Origin: Adineta steineri
Taxonomy: Eukaryota; Rotifera; Eurotatoria; Adinetida; Adinetidae
DNA: 64,000 nt
Assembly (NCBI GenBank): GCA_905250115.1
Contig: CAJNOI010000029.1
Span: 124,001-188,000, forward strand
Direction of reading: 5' to 3'
Program-made: the position numbers and the translations under genes
Notes under the pieces: generated by a model
What the model was told of the DNA's origin: nothing
Database searches by the model: none
What the model saw: the letters and a program-made list of their open reading frames with translations, nothing else
Part shown: one piece after another, positions 27,655 to 41,465 of the stretch
How positions within the stretch are numbered: position 1 is the first letter of the stretch
Layout: every line of letters starts with the position of its first letter

Positions 27655-27909
27655 ATGTCTGTTATTGATAAAAAATATCGTGAAAAATGCTGGTCAGTAC
27701 GTGATGATTATTGGAAATGTCTTGATATGAATAAAGAAGAAAAAGAAAAATGTTTACAACTTCGTCAACTATTTGAATCAAGTTGTCCAGCAACATGGGT
27801 CGTACATTTTGATCAAAAACATGAATATGATATATTTAAACGACAACTTGCACTTGGTCAAGTCGAAACAGACAAATTAAAATCTATAAAACAACAACCA
27901 AAATCTTGA
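27655..27909 (+). CDS. COA6: Cytochrome c oxidase assembly factor 6
   Basis: A single-exon 84-residue protein of the twin-Cys mitochondrial intermembrane-space family. COA6 assists copper delivery to COX2 during complex IV assembly. The sequence shows C-x9-C (CWSVRDDYWKC) and C-x10-C (CLQLRQLFESSC), followed by PATWVVHFD and a charged tail, as in COA6. Length and order match the family. The start is the ATG in AAAATGTCT; the frame extends upstream only through non-ATG codons. No targeting sequence is expected, since import uses the Mia40 route. Confidence 0.93.
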   Translation: MSVIDKKYREKCWSVRDDYWKCLDMNKEEKEKCLQLRQLFESSCPATWVVHFDQKHEYDIFKRQLALGQVETDKLKSIKQQPKS

Positions 27910-28162
27910 TTCGATTTCAATGATTAATCTTTTTTTGTTTAGTTTATATTTTTTTAAGGTAATTTCTTGCATTGACTTGTTCAAGTAGTTATCCGTTTTT
28001 TTTCAAATAAAACATACGATGTAGGTAAATTATAAAGCTCGCTTTTTTATTATAATTAATGAAGTGAATAAATTCATTTCATAATATTCAACAGAATGCT
28101 GCAATGATTAATATGAGACACACAAGGAAATCAATTTTCTTTAAAGTATTAAAATATATTTA

Positions 28163-28643
28163 TTACTTCAGTTTTGTTTTCGAATTTTTCCTTTTCAATA
28201 CTGACATTATCGATTGGGTTGTTAATATAAGAGTGATCCAAGTTAAAATAAATAAAATTGTATGTTCAGTATCAGGAATAATTTCATGATTTTTAAATTG
28301 TGGTAAAATTCGATGATGATGAGAATGATATTGTTTATATTGTGCTAATTTTTCACCATTATCATCTATATACCAAAGACCTTTTCGAAAAAAATAGGGT
28401 ACCCACCAAGTAAAAGTTTGTCCTATTGTAAAAATTATCAAATAAGGTATATAGAATAACATAGCCCATTTAATACGATGATAATAAACATAAGCAGCAG
28501 CTAGATGTGTTAAAGAATTTATTTGCACCAAATAATTCACGATGGTGACTATGAGTTGTATAATTCTTTATTTCTAATTGCCATGTAAGATATTCATAAA
28601 GAAATAGAATCAATTGAAATATACACACAGTCGATAATGACAT
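28163..28643 (-). pseudogene. Polytopic membrane protein gene with an apparent frameshift
   Basis: ATG at 28643 opens a frame with a hydrophobic start and HSHHRELFGANK, then loses sense after about 28515 and stops soon after. The sequence resumes one base out of frame as NSLTHLAAAYVYYHR. It continues through hydrophobic stretches (WAMLFYIPYLIIFTIG, ILFILTWITLILTT) and His-rich YHSHHHRILP to TAA at 28163. No intron fits between the halves. The two halves together look like one small His-rich membrane protein of about 160 residues. I do not recognise the family. It is a decayed copy, a programmed shift or a one-base sequence error. Confidence 0.55.
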
Positions 28644-29960
28644 TTTAGTGTTTAGTAAAGAATATCAAAATGAAAGTTAACTAATAGATATTTATAAGTA
28701 GACCAAACTTTTTTCTGATGCAATGTCAATATTATTATCAATGACAACATACCGACTTTCTCTTAAATATGATATCAATGTACCTCTGTTTAGTATTTTG
28801 TAAAGTTAAGAGTAGAGATTCGGTATAATATAACATGCTATTGTTAATTTTTGAAGAATTATTCATTCAAACTGTTTGAATCGTTTTTGTTCAAATGGAA
28901 TAAACTATTGTCGTCTGTTACATCATTCAATACAACATTGTTTCGTTAGTAGAGAATTTGAAACAAGTAAAAAAAAGAAACAGACTTTTGATCATACTTG
29001 CTGGCATCGAGTAAATACAATGAACATTTCATTTTTCATCATTAGTTTTAATTTATTTTCGATATTTTGATTTTGCATGACGAACACAAGCGTGAAATAA
29101 AAATGATTTAAATTTTGATACAATCGTAAATACTGTTAAATTGATAAGTTCACGACGAATAATACGAGACTTTCGTTGCATAATATCAAGAGAAAAAAAC
29201 AGTTTTAGTAATCACTCAAATTAGCTAAGGTGTATTTAAGTGTGAACAAGTTTTTCCTACAGACTAAATGATCGTTGTATGTAGAAGAAGTAAAAAGAAA
29301 TCTGTCTGATACATCTTATTTTATAAAAAGAATAGGAATAAGACAAAAAAAGTTACACAACATTGAAATGTGTTATTTTAATAACAGCTGAGATTGTGCA
29401 AATTGAATTTTTCTTATCAGTATTATTACAAGAGCAAAATACCAAAAATCTCTGTCTCTAGATGAAGAATTAATTAATATATCATTTTGCTTGAAAATTC
29501 GATGAACTGTGTGTATATTGACATTGAATCAAATTCAGAAAATATAACTCCGTAGATATACATGTACGATAAGAGAGAATTTACAAATAGGAATATTAAA
29601 TTCTAAACAGTTCGTAAGTACTGACACTAAATCTAATCTATTTGTTTTTGAACAAACTTTCTCATCTTAATCATATTATTTACGTGCCATGTTGATCTTA
29701 TGAGAAAAACATTTATTGATTTTCTTAAATAAGATAATAAAAATAAATTTTCTTATTATTTGTTTCGATTGATGGTTTTTTAATCCTTTTCTTTTTTGTT
29801 TTTTTCCAAGAATATAACAAAACACACTAGCTCACTGTTTTCACAAAAATAACGAATAACATAGAAAAACAACGAAAAAAAACACATATTCGCTAATTTT
29901 TTTGTTATAAAAATTATTTTGTGAATGGCTAGTGAGTAAATAACCAATCGTTGAATCACC
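28644..29960. other. Intergenic region with one possible tiny ORF
   Basis: This contains the small ORF at 29053-29181 listed separately. The rest is AT-rich with no recognised gene. The plus-strand ORF 28876-29070 has no family resemblance. Confidence 0.45.
29053..29181 (-). CDS. Possible 42-residue basic microprotein
   Basis: An ATG-to-TAA frame encoding a Lys/Arg-rich peptide (MQRKSRIIRREL at the start, RHAKSKYRK at the end) with a short hydrophobic middle (LTVFTIVSKF). Codon choice looks like that of nearby genes, but the size is small and no family is recognised. It could also be the last exon of an unseen gene or chance. Confidence 0.25.
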   Translation of the reverse strand: MQRKSRIIRRELINLTVFTIVSKFKSFLFHACVRHAKSKYRK

Positions 29961-30965
<1,005 letters not shown>

Positions 30966-31962
30966 GATGATTTGATTATTGTTTTAGGATTGTACACACA
31001 CGGATCTAAAATAATATACATCGAAGATTATTTTAACAAAATAGAAAATGTATGCTTTTTGTTTTTATTTATTATTTGTATGTGAATCTTTCGTTATAGC
31101 CATGTTATATTGCATGTTTAAAAGTCCTCATATGTGTCTTCGATTAATTGTGATTGGTTAATAAATCTGTCCAGAAAATATCGAGTTTTTTTCTATTTTG
31201 GATTGATGTCAGAACAGAAAAAAAAGCGAAGTGAGTGTAAAATCGATGTTGTTCTTATTCGTGATTAATCAATCAACCTGATACTCATTCTTATCGGTCA
31301 ATCGATTGAATGATTGAAGTTCTTTTTATGTTATTGTTGTTGTCAGATATATATATGAAATAATCAAATGTTTAGATTTTCAAAAAGAATCTTATTTATA
31401 GTAAATTAACACCTTTTTTCAATTTAAATATGAAATGTATGTAATTAGAACATGATCAATTATTTGCTTTATATATTGTAGTTTAAAAAACGATTGTCGA
31501 ATTTCCTTTTTTTTTTCTTGTCATACGTAATAGTGACATTGGAGCTGTACTATTTAATGGAATTAAGAATGTCACAAACCATCATCACCTGATGTATTTC
31601 TCTAGGGAAGTTGAGGTGGAAGTGAAGGAATATGTAGTCACCGCTCTGTATAAATTCAATAGGCGACAATTGCTTTTACGCAAGACACACGATAAATGCA
31701 TTGATTTACCTATAGGTTAAAGCATGAAGAAAAAAGAGAAATAATTCTCGTCGCTTGATGTAATCTTTGTATATAGTAAGTTGAGCGGTCGACAAATATA
31801 TATATAAAGAAGAGAAAGAGCAAATGGACACCCTGATTCAATCTTCAACACAATTTATTTTTCTTTGTATAAATAAATGTATTATAGATGAAGACATATA
31901 ATATATTTTTCTTTATCAGATATCTCTTTCAACATATATACACACATATATATATATTTTAG
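30966..31962. other. Shared upstream region of divergent RPS5 and winged-helix/phosphorylase genes
   Basis: About 1 kb between two divergent starts. It contains TATATATA runs near 31795 and 31950, and T-rich tracts. No specific promoter motif can be assigned. Confidence 0.4.
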
Positions 31963-34900
31963 ATGGCCAATCAACAATATCAGTCGCGTGTTCCTAAAGG
32001 TAAATATTTCTAGAACAAAAAAAACAGTCCCTAATTTATTTAATTAATAAAATTTTGTTCCAGAATATGTTGTTTTAATTCCATTACATAAAACTTCAAC
32101 AATCAATACAGTATTAATAGAAAGACGAAAAGTAGCTGACATAACAGATAAAAATATTCTTCATATTGGTAGTGGACGTAATGTTGATTTTATAATATAT
32201 AAAAATTCTGAGCCAGGTAAATGATTTAAAATAAAATCAATCATAATAAATATATAGATTAATATATCATAGCTATACGAGACAATGAACCCGTTCAATT
32301 TTCATCACAATTTAAAGTCTTTATGACTGATAAACAAACAGATGAAATACATCAAGAAAATCGAACATTACGTTTATGGTTTTATAATCTTACACAAAAT
32401 CAATGTCTATCTGATGCACATGAATTTATCCGTTCATTATTCAAATCAGATGAATTTCCACGAGGTAAATAAATAAAATTCATTTATTGTTTATTTTGTT
32501 TTTTTGTTCAGATTATTTTTCTTTTATTAAACGTTTAATGGAATTACTACGAATGTTTACAAGAATTCGTAAAATTGAACTTGAAATACAAACAATAAAT
32601 CAAAACAATATCGATATCGATCATCCAAGTATGTCCTATTCTTTCTTTTTTTAGAAAAAATATTAATTATCAATTTTCAGTTGAACAATATGTATCACGT
32701 TTAATGCTTTATGATAATGATTATCTTTCAGAAAGTAGTATTCCCGAAAAAATCAGTGTAACTAACATAGCTATAATAATATGTAGTATTATAATAAAAA
32801 AACAACAACGGGGGAAATGGACAGAAAATATAATTATCAGTAGTTTAATTCAATGCTTTTTATAATCGTAGTTTTTTTTGTAAAATATGTTTTATAATAG
32901 AGATATATGTATCATTAAATCTATTTAGTGCATGGAAAAAATCCCCAAAGATATGCTGATTTGATCAAGGAAAAATTATTAGATTTACTTGAACAAGCAT
33001 TTCCAAATCCTATGCTCGTCAATGATTTAGCTAAGTGAGTTTATTTAATTGATCCTATTTTATGCACGAAATTTTCTATTTATTGAAGATATGTTGAGTG
33101 TGATGCTCAAATCGTATTTCAATATCTTGTTGAATTAGAAGATAAAAATCTTGTTAAACATCTTGATCAAGATGGTCAACAATGGACACGTGTTATAATT
33201 GCAGCTGAAGAAGAAGATACTCATAGTTAATTCGAAAATGATCTTTTTTTTTTTTATAAATTCTCTTCCGTTTTCAGAAGTTATTCTCTATAAATCAATT
33301 GCAGAATTATCAAGTACATTTCGTCCAACAATTGCAATCATAACAGTAAATTATTTTGAAAAATTAGCTGTTGATGCTATGATTGAAAATAAAGTTACAT
33401 TTGTTCGACATAAAGCAGGTAAATTACATAAGAGAAAATTTGAAAAAAATTATTTTTCTCTTTTAGGTGAATCAAATGTTTATACAATTGGAACGATTGG
33501 TCCACATCATGTTGTATCAACTAAATTACCATTAATTGGTCGTAGTCGAACAGCACAAATTTCAACCGGAAGTACAACAACTCGATTATTAGGTACATTT
33601 CAACAGGTTCAACATGTATTTATTATTGGCTGTGCGGGTGGTGTATCACATTATACAGATGCAACAAAACATATTCGACGTGGAGATGTTGTTGTTGGAT
33701 ATCCTAATGAAGAAGATTATGTCTATGGTAATTTATTTGATTATTGATAAGAGAATATTTATATAATACTAGAAAATTGTTACATAATCATTGATTAAGA
33801 GAATATCGATCAATAGTTGGTTTTAATTTTTTTTGTTCTTTCTCAATTCTAAGATAAATATTCAATCTATTGTTCTTTCTTTACTTAAGAACACTTGTAA
33901 TTGAGAGTATTATGTCTATTGTTAAATAGTAAAAATAATAGAGTAGATTATATAATTATACGAAAGATAAATTATCTCACATTCTAGTCTGAAATTAATG
34001 TGAATTTTGTTAGATTATAAGTTACTACATCATCGTATTCTTTATTTAATACGTGAATTTTACACGACTACACTTTTATTATGTAGAAAGTGAAGCTATA
34101 TATGATTTAGTAAGGATATTGTTCAACTAGCACATAAACAGGGTCTTCTATTTGTTTTTCATTTTTACTTAAATAAATTGGATATTATATAATTCGATTG
34201 ATGACAATAATCGTACATTTTCCTATCTCTGTATATAATTTCTCGTATTGTTAGATCAATACTAACTATGATTCAATCAGCCATATTATCCTTGAGATAA
34301 AACTAATATTAGTATAAGCTACAGACTAATCAATCTAACTTATTCTTCATCTCAACTAACTCTATTACATTGCAGGTATATATGAAGCTGAGCAATCATC
34401 TGAAGGTTATGAATTTGTTTCTACATGTTATAAACCAAAAAGTTTTCAACTCTATCAATTAATGGAACCTATTAAAGAAAATTATCAACAAACAAATCAA
34501 ACTCGACCAGTAACACATAAATATCCATGGGAAAAATTTCTTGAAGAAGGTGTTCAATATTTACTTTCACATAATATTGATTGTTTACCACCTAATAATG
34601 ATCGTCTTCATATTAAAATGGATAATGGTGAAATTGTTGAAGCTAAACATCCTGATCAAATTAAAAAAGATTATAATCGACCAACAATACGTTTTGGTAT
34701 GATAGGTGGTGGAAAAAATATTTTAACAAATGATTATTTAAAATCAACATTATGTGAAAAATGTAATGTATTATGTTTTGATTCAGAAATTGATCAAGTT
34801 ATTGCTGCTGTACAAGGAAATCGTACTGAATCATTTATGATTATACGTGGAATATCGGATTATCATGATGGTACATTAAATAAAGAATGGCAACCATTTT

Positions 34901-35013
34901 CATCATTATGTGCAGCTGCATTTATGAAAACAATTATTTATAAAATACCAAAACCGTCTAGACAAAATCCTAATTTACATTCGAATAGTGATCATGATGA
35001 AGATATACTTTAA
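31963..35013 (+). CDS. Winged-helix + nucleoside phosphorylase-like (PNP/UDP superfamily) fusion protein
   Basis: Ten exons: 31963-31999, 32064-32216, 32273-32464, 32512-32628, 32681-32755, 32929-33034, 33089-33225, 33278-33418, 33467-33727, 34376-35013. They keep phase and give 618 residues. The N-terminal part is of unknown fold. A segment LLDLLEQAFPNPMLVNDLAK to LVKHLDQDGQQW looks like a winged helix. The C-terminal half is phosphorylase-like: IGTIGPHHVVSTKLPLIG, VFIIGCAGGVSHYTDATKH, RRGDVVVG, FGMIGGGKN, and RGISDYHDGTLNKEWQPF. The last of these resembles the catalytic base block of the family. I recall comparable architectures in invertebrates but cannot name one. Whether it is an active phosphorylase or a nucleoside sensor is open. 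The intron at 33728-34375 is long. Confidence 0.75.
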
Positions 35014-35130
35014 ATTTGTGAAACAAAATATACAGATTTCTATATACATTTCATTTTGATATACATATATATAAACTGTGTTTTCTTTTTCTAAATTGTC
35101 AATAATAATATTAATATATTTCTAGATGAA

Positions 35131-36273
35131 ATGGATCTATGTCGATCTGATGGTAGACGACGTCTATCGGTTACTTTAGACGCTGGTTATGTTTCAGTCG
35201 CACAAAATGATATCTGTCTAACATCTAAAATAGCCGGTTTACATGGAAAGAAATTAATATGTGTTACCTATGGAATTATAGTTCTTTTTTTAATTAGTTT
35301 TATTAATTTAATAGTAAGTGGTTTAGAGTGTAGGTGTGGTATAAAGATAATGTGCACACCCTCAAGTCCTAAGTAACCAAAGTGATATCACCCATAAAAA
35401 ATGTGAATTTTTGACTTACTGTATTACGATTTTATATATGTGTCCTTCTACCTTTAAAAGTATCTAATTTAACTTTTTAGTGTCTTCTATGGTTTATATA
35501 TAAACTTAATTTATCATTATTCGATATTAATGGATCAAAGATCTTTCAATTTGATAAAATTAGTCAACAGATGACATTCTATAGACGAGTTACTTGTAAA
35601 GAACCAGTTTATATAACTAAAGCTAATCATACATCTCAAATAGATCTTTTAACTGATAAACAGGTAAAAATTTTTGTTTGTTGATGAATTTTTAGAATAT
35701 ATTCATTCATATAGATGGATATATGTGGTGAACAAAATTCAATTTTATTTGATGATGATCAAATATTATTAAATACTGATAATTTGTATTTTAAAAATAA
35801 TATTTCAATTGATTTTACAAATGTCCATGCATATAAATTTGATAATAATATAGAAACTCGTGTTCATCTCAGTCAATTGAATTCCGAATATGTAAGATAA
35901 ATTCTAAATTTGAATTCTTTTCTTTTATTTCCTTTTCTAGATTCATCATAAACATATGAATATTACTGCAACGAATCAATTAACACTATCAAGTGCTAAA
36001 CATATTTTTTCAAAAAGTCAAAATTTAATATTACAAACAAGTAGTTATAATCGTCGATCCGTACTTCGTTTTAATAATCATCCAAATACCCTCAAGAAAA
36101 CTTCACGTGGCAATCTACATTTTAAAACAAATTCAATTTATTTCGATTTACCTCGATTTGGATTATTAGCTAATAATCATCGTAGTGAATCCGGCGTATA
36201 TCGTATATGTATTTGTAATACAACATTTTTATTTTTACGTAGTGTTGCTCAGCAACCATGTCCACTTTGTTAA
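35131..36273 (+). CDS. SGCB: Beta-sarcoglycan-like protein
   Basis: Exons 35131-35313, 35481-35663, 35715-35891 and 35941-36273 give 291 residues (human SGCB is about 318). The type II layout fits: a short cytosolic tail with DAGYVSVAQND, resembling the KAGYVPVEED block of beta-sarcoglycan, then LHGKKL. One membrane span follows (YGIIVLFLISFINLI), then an extracellular beta-strand-rich domain. The C-terminal Cys cluster (YRICICN and QQPCPLC) matches the family's disulfide region. Sarcoglycans stabilise dystrophin complexes in muscle membrane. A splice-acceptor-like TTTCTAG lies just before the start, so an upstream untranslated exon or spliced leader may exist. Confidence 0.82.
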
Positions 36274-37080
36274 CAAATATTTTTATCTGTCTCAGGTGCT
36301 TCACTTTTATATATTTTTTGTTTTTAACACATACGATCTAATTCTAATTAGTATTTCGATCGAGTTCTTTTTTTGATGTTCTAGTAAATTTTCTTACTGT
36401 CCAATTGTTGAATAAATTATTTAAGTTTAATTATATTCATACAAATTTTCTTGTTTTTTTTTGTAAACATTCGTTTGTTTTCTATTCCAAATATAATACC
36501 TTCATGGTAGAACAGCTGAATAAAATATTTCTAATGGAATTTAAATTTGATAATCACGAAAAACTAATCTAACATATCTCTATTTCAAAATAATGCGAGT
36601 TGAATTAATTTATCGTTGATATATTAATCCAAGCTTTCTATTATAAAACGGTAGCAATACTTTTAATAGTAAACAATTTTCAAGAGATGTCATCAATGTA
36701 GTATCGACCAGTTCCTTTTTGATTCACAATATCAAGCAAGTAATACATACGATAATTAAAAAATGAAATAGTTTGAATTAATGATAAATCGAGCATATTT
36801 TCTATATCTCAATATAACAAACCGTTGAATGATTAAAAATATTTCATATTTACAATATATTTGAATCAATCAGGTTTTGATATATAACATTAATTATATT
36901 GGTTTATACTCCATTGATTCTAGAACATGTTCCGCTCGATTGATTTTTGTTATTGTATGTAACATTCTGTATGATTACTCACAGCCGTATTTGATAATAT
37001 TTAAAAAAAAAGTGTGTGTTAAAAACTAACAGTTTAAAATTTCACTAGAGACTATTTACTTTTAACAATAAAAAGTAATA
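36274..37080. other. Intergenic region, nothing recognised
   Basis: Spacer between the sarcoglycan stop and the transporter start, both on the plus strand. AT-rich, with no ORF or repeat of note. Confidence 0.45.
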
Positions 37081-40000
37081 ATGTCTCTTTTAAAATTAAC
37101 GTCTTATGACCAAGCAAAAGCTGCTATGGCTGGAGGTAAATAAATAATAAATAATTTTCATTAAAATTTATTCCTATTTTTTCTTAGGAACTACTTCTCA
37201 GTCAGCAGCATCATCGAGACGTAATAGTGCGTGGAGTGCAGATGATACTCCACCTGACTCATTACCACGATCAGCTTATTACATTGTTATTGTTGAAGGA
37301 TGTGAACGTTTTACATTTGCTGGTCTTCGTGTAATATTACTTTTATATTTTATGCATTATTTTAATACCGATCATAATACTGCAACATCTTATTATCATT
37401 TATTTTCATTTACATATCATTTTACACCTATTTTTGGAGCTATTCTATCCGATGGTTATATTGGTCGTTATTATACTATATTAATTCTTTCATTTGTTTA
37501 TTTTATTGGAACAGTTATGTTATCAATTACGGCAATACCAGATATAGGCCATAAACGTTTGTATGTTTTTATTTTATGATAAATTATTAATTGAGAAAAA
37601 GAAAACAAATGAAATTTATTTGATTTAGATGGGGACCAATTCTTGGCTTATTATTTATTGCTCTAGGAACGGGTGGTATTAAACCATGTGTAAATGCATT
37701 TGGTGCTGATCAAATACCTTCACCAAATGTAAAGTATAATTATCGATTAAATATTAAATATATTTTCTTTTCTTAGACTGAACAATTAACTAAATTGTTT
37801 AGTTTCTATTATTTTGCAGTTAATTTTGGTGCATTAATATCAACAATTATAGTACCTTTAGTTCGAAGTAAGAATCATATTGATTAGGAAAGATGATTGA
37901 TATTATAATTTTTTCTAGGTGACGTTCAATGTTTTGGTTATGATTGTTATTCATTGGCTTTTGCTATTCCAGCAGCTTTAATGTTATTTTCTATAGGTAA
38001 GAGCAAATTTATTATAGTATTGAATTGATAATCTTGGTTTTTTTTTGTATAGTAATATTTATTATTGGTACACCATTGTATAAACGAATTCCACCTAAGG
38101 AAAATATGATTGCAAAATTTACAGCTGTTATATGGGTATGATAAATTTTGAAAGTTATTAAGATGCAAGTTTATCGTTTTTTTTTATTTAAGAGAACAAT
38201 AAGAAATGGAGTATGTAGACCAAAATCAGAACGTAAAGAACATTGGCTTGATTATGCTGACGATAAGCATATTGTATGATCATAGATATATGTTATTAAA
38301 TAAATAAATAATAATTAATTAAATTTTAGGATAAAGATATTCAAGATGTTCGTTCCGTATTCCGTGTTTCTGCATTATTTTTACCACTTGTCGCATATCA
38401 TGCTTTACATAGTCAAAAAGGATCACGTTGGACGTATCAAGCAACGTTAATGGATGGTAGTATAGTATGTATTTTTTGAAAATATTTACAATTGTATTAT
38501 GGTCAATGATGATTATAATATATATATATATTTGTTTAGAAATCAAATTTGATTATTTTTATTTTGAAACTATACTAAAGGACAAATATAATAATCATCA
38601 GAATATATTTTTCTTGAGATATTAGATTATCAAAATTGTATTTCAAACATAAGATAAAAACAATAGTTACGACAATTTCTAATCATAGATTCATGTATAT
38701 TTAGCAGGAAAAATCTTGATTCTATAATTATTCATGAATATAAAAAATGGTAAATATTAGTCAAAAAAAAGATAATCGAAATCTCAACTAATAATTGATA
38801 TGACGTATGATCATTATAGACACTAATATAAACAGCTAACTTATATTGATATGAAATTTACCACAATATAAATAGATTTATTCAATTTTCTAAAGTAAAG
38901 CATCTTCACTTAGTAGGATAGTTTCTCTATTAATCAATGTCAAAAATATTGTATACACTTGTTCTATTGAATTATAATACGATATATCTAATCTTCGTGA
39001 ACAATATTCACTAATTTATGAATGATTATTTAGGGACCATTTGGTAAAATTCAACCTGATCAAATGCAAGTCTTGAATTATATACTTATACTTCTTTTTA
39101 TTCCATTATTTGAACGAATTATTTATCCAGCTGCTGCTCGATTTAATTGGCTAACTGAGTAATATAATATTTGAAAAAAAAAAGATACAGATATTTCAAT
39201 TGATTTTATTATAAATAGACCATTACAACGAATATATGTTGGTTTAATTCTTACTGTAGTTTCTTTTATCGTTGCAGCGATGCTACAAAATACAATTATG
39301 GTATGAATTTCTTTCAATAATATGTTTTTATACAAAAAAAAATTATTTTCAGTCAAAAGCAGATGCAGTTCCTGTTCGTAATTTTATGCATATTTATAAT
39401 GGTTATCATTGTCCACTTTTTGTTAGTCCTGGAGAAGCACTTCAGCCTGGTCAAGTTAGTTTTTTTTCAACTATTACGATTACATATTCTTATTATTATT
39501 CATTTAGACTATGATGTATCCATGTAAAGATTTACTCGATCAAGATGTACTTTTTGTGTCAGTATGTGATATAAAAAATGTTGGTTATAAATTACCCGGA
39601 GATAAAATTTGTCCATCAGTTTTGGTTGTATCTAAAAATAATACTGCATTAAATGGTACAGGCATAGAACTTATAACAGTATGTATAATGAATAATGAAT
39701 TGAATATGATGATAGATGATTTACTTTAGCTAACGAATCCATTTACAAGTGTTCGAGGTGTAAGAGAATATGCTTTATTACGGTATTAAAAATTTCATTT
39801 GAGATTCTAATATATATATTTCTATATTTTTCTAGTCTTGTCTCTGTCGATAGTGTTTTAAACACGACAGTAAAATTAACACCAAATGAATATTCATATA
39901 ACATAACCGATAATTTAGTACCAACTGCATATCAATCTGTATTAGGAACAAGGTAAATTCTCAATAAATATTTCTTTCTTTTTTCATTTTCTCTATTATT

Positions 40001-41026
40001 TATATATAGCTATCGTGTCAAAAATAAAATCAATGATAAAGAATCAACTAATTCTTTTAATGTTCATCTTTCAGGTGTTTATACAGTACTTCTTGTGAAT
40101 ACAACAAAACAACAGGTTTGTATAAAATGATGAGTAATTTTTTCTTACGTTTAATTACTTTTACCTATTTAATACAATTCAGTTCAGTTTACACACTTTT
40201 AGTGCGATTCTGTCGGATTTATCGAACTGAAACAGTCGAATAAAATTCCAATAGAATTGCGACCGATTAATCGTCCATAGCAACTAAAACATAACCATTT
40301 TACTGAAGAGTGAAATCATACCCTAAACATCTGAACAGAGGTGAAATCGATATAGATAATCTAAGTCAAATCCTAGCTGGTATCATTGCCTACTCTGACG
40401 CTAAATGCATAAAAAATATAGGATCAACAGCAGAATATCACTAGCGGTAATTCTTGTTTACTACTATGAGTTTCGTTTTTTTAATGAGTAGAAAAAGTCT
40501 CATTTTCAAGATCGATTTTACTACAAAAGTAAAATACATGAAACTATCTTTATAAAAAATTTACTTTTCAGTTACGTGCAGTTCTTATCGAAGATGTTCC
40601 ACCGTTTACCGTTCATATGTTCTGGCAAATATTTCAATATATTATTTTAACATGTGCAGAAATTTTAGTTGCAATAACTGTTCTTATCTTTGCTTATTCT
40701 GAAGCGCCGAGACGTTATAAAGTTGTTATTTTATCATTTTGGTTAATAAGTTCATCCTTAGGTGATCTGTTGGTAATTGCAGTTACTGAAAGTCATATAA
40801 CTTCAAATCAAGTAAGCACAAAAATTTTAATATTAAAAAATTTACCCCTAAGAATTTCTTTTTTTAGACAACAGAATTTTTATTATTTGCTTTAATAATG
40901 GCGTTTGCAACGTTTATTTTTGGTGCTATGGCTGTTCATTATAAACAACGTCCTCTAAGGTTTGAATCTCTTGACGATCTAACTGAAGAACAACATTTAC
41001 TTGACAAGAAACCTATGTCACATTAA
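37081..41026 (+). CDS. SLC15/POT-family proton-coupled oligopeptide transporter, divergent
   Basis: A many-exon gene starting ATGTCTCTT and ending at TAA 41024-41026. The family signatures are clear: ERF motif region [20 protein letters not shown]-like [60 protein letters not shown] and [15 protein letters not shown] large extracellular loop precedes the last spans, as in PepT1/PepT2. The pair YYHLF keeps the His that in PepT1 takes part in proton coupling. The TM7 block reads [12 protein letters not shown] instead of FWALFDQQGSRW. The TM10 block reads [11 protein letters not shown] instead of TGLEFSYSQAP. Introns at about 38467-39033 and 40116-40571 are long. It imports small peptides in the family; substrate here is uncertain. 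Confidence 0.88.
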
Positions 41027-41112
41027 ATATAATCATTTTATTTTTGTAATAAAATTAAAATTTTCATTGGATAGAAATATTCTCTGATGTTATTTTAAAC
41101 AGAAGTTTTATA

Positions 41113-41465
41113 TTATGTTGATCGAATTGAACGACGACCAACGCGTGGTAACATAATTATACGTTTAGATAATTGAACGTTATCAGGATTGAATTGCTTT
41201 TTATGATAATAAAAATCTTCTATAGGAATTCTGCTAAACAATCGATCATTAACCGTAGCAGCATAATTATTAATGAATGAATTTTCAATTTGATTTTGAT
41301 AATCATCATCATCAATAATTATTGGTTGAGCATTTCCAATCTGAATAAATGTGCAAATAAGCCCAAAACAGATCATTACTATAGAAAATAAAGAAATAAA
41401 ATGCTTGTTTTGTTTTTTTAAATAGAAAATTTACATTTAAAATAACAGAATATTGTTGAACTCAT
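41113..41465 (-). CDS. Neuropeptide precursor with a C-terminal PRV-amide type peptide
   Basis: Exons 41435-41465 and 41113-41378 join in phase to give 98 residues. A signal peptide occupies about 1-27 (core LMICFGLICTFIQIG, ending GNA). An acidic spacer follows. Near the C-terminus KR (82-83) and GRR (91-93) bracket IIMLPRV, predicting an amidated heptapeptide at 84-90. The P-R-V-amide ending resembles pyrokinin/small cardioactive-type PRXamide peptides of protostomes. Only one copy is visible. The shorter frame starting at 41376 would have a weaker signal peptide, so I prefer the two-exon model. The receptor and role are unknown. Confidence 0.72.
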
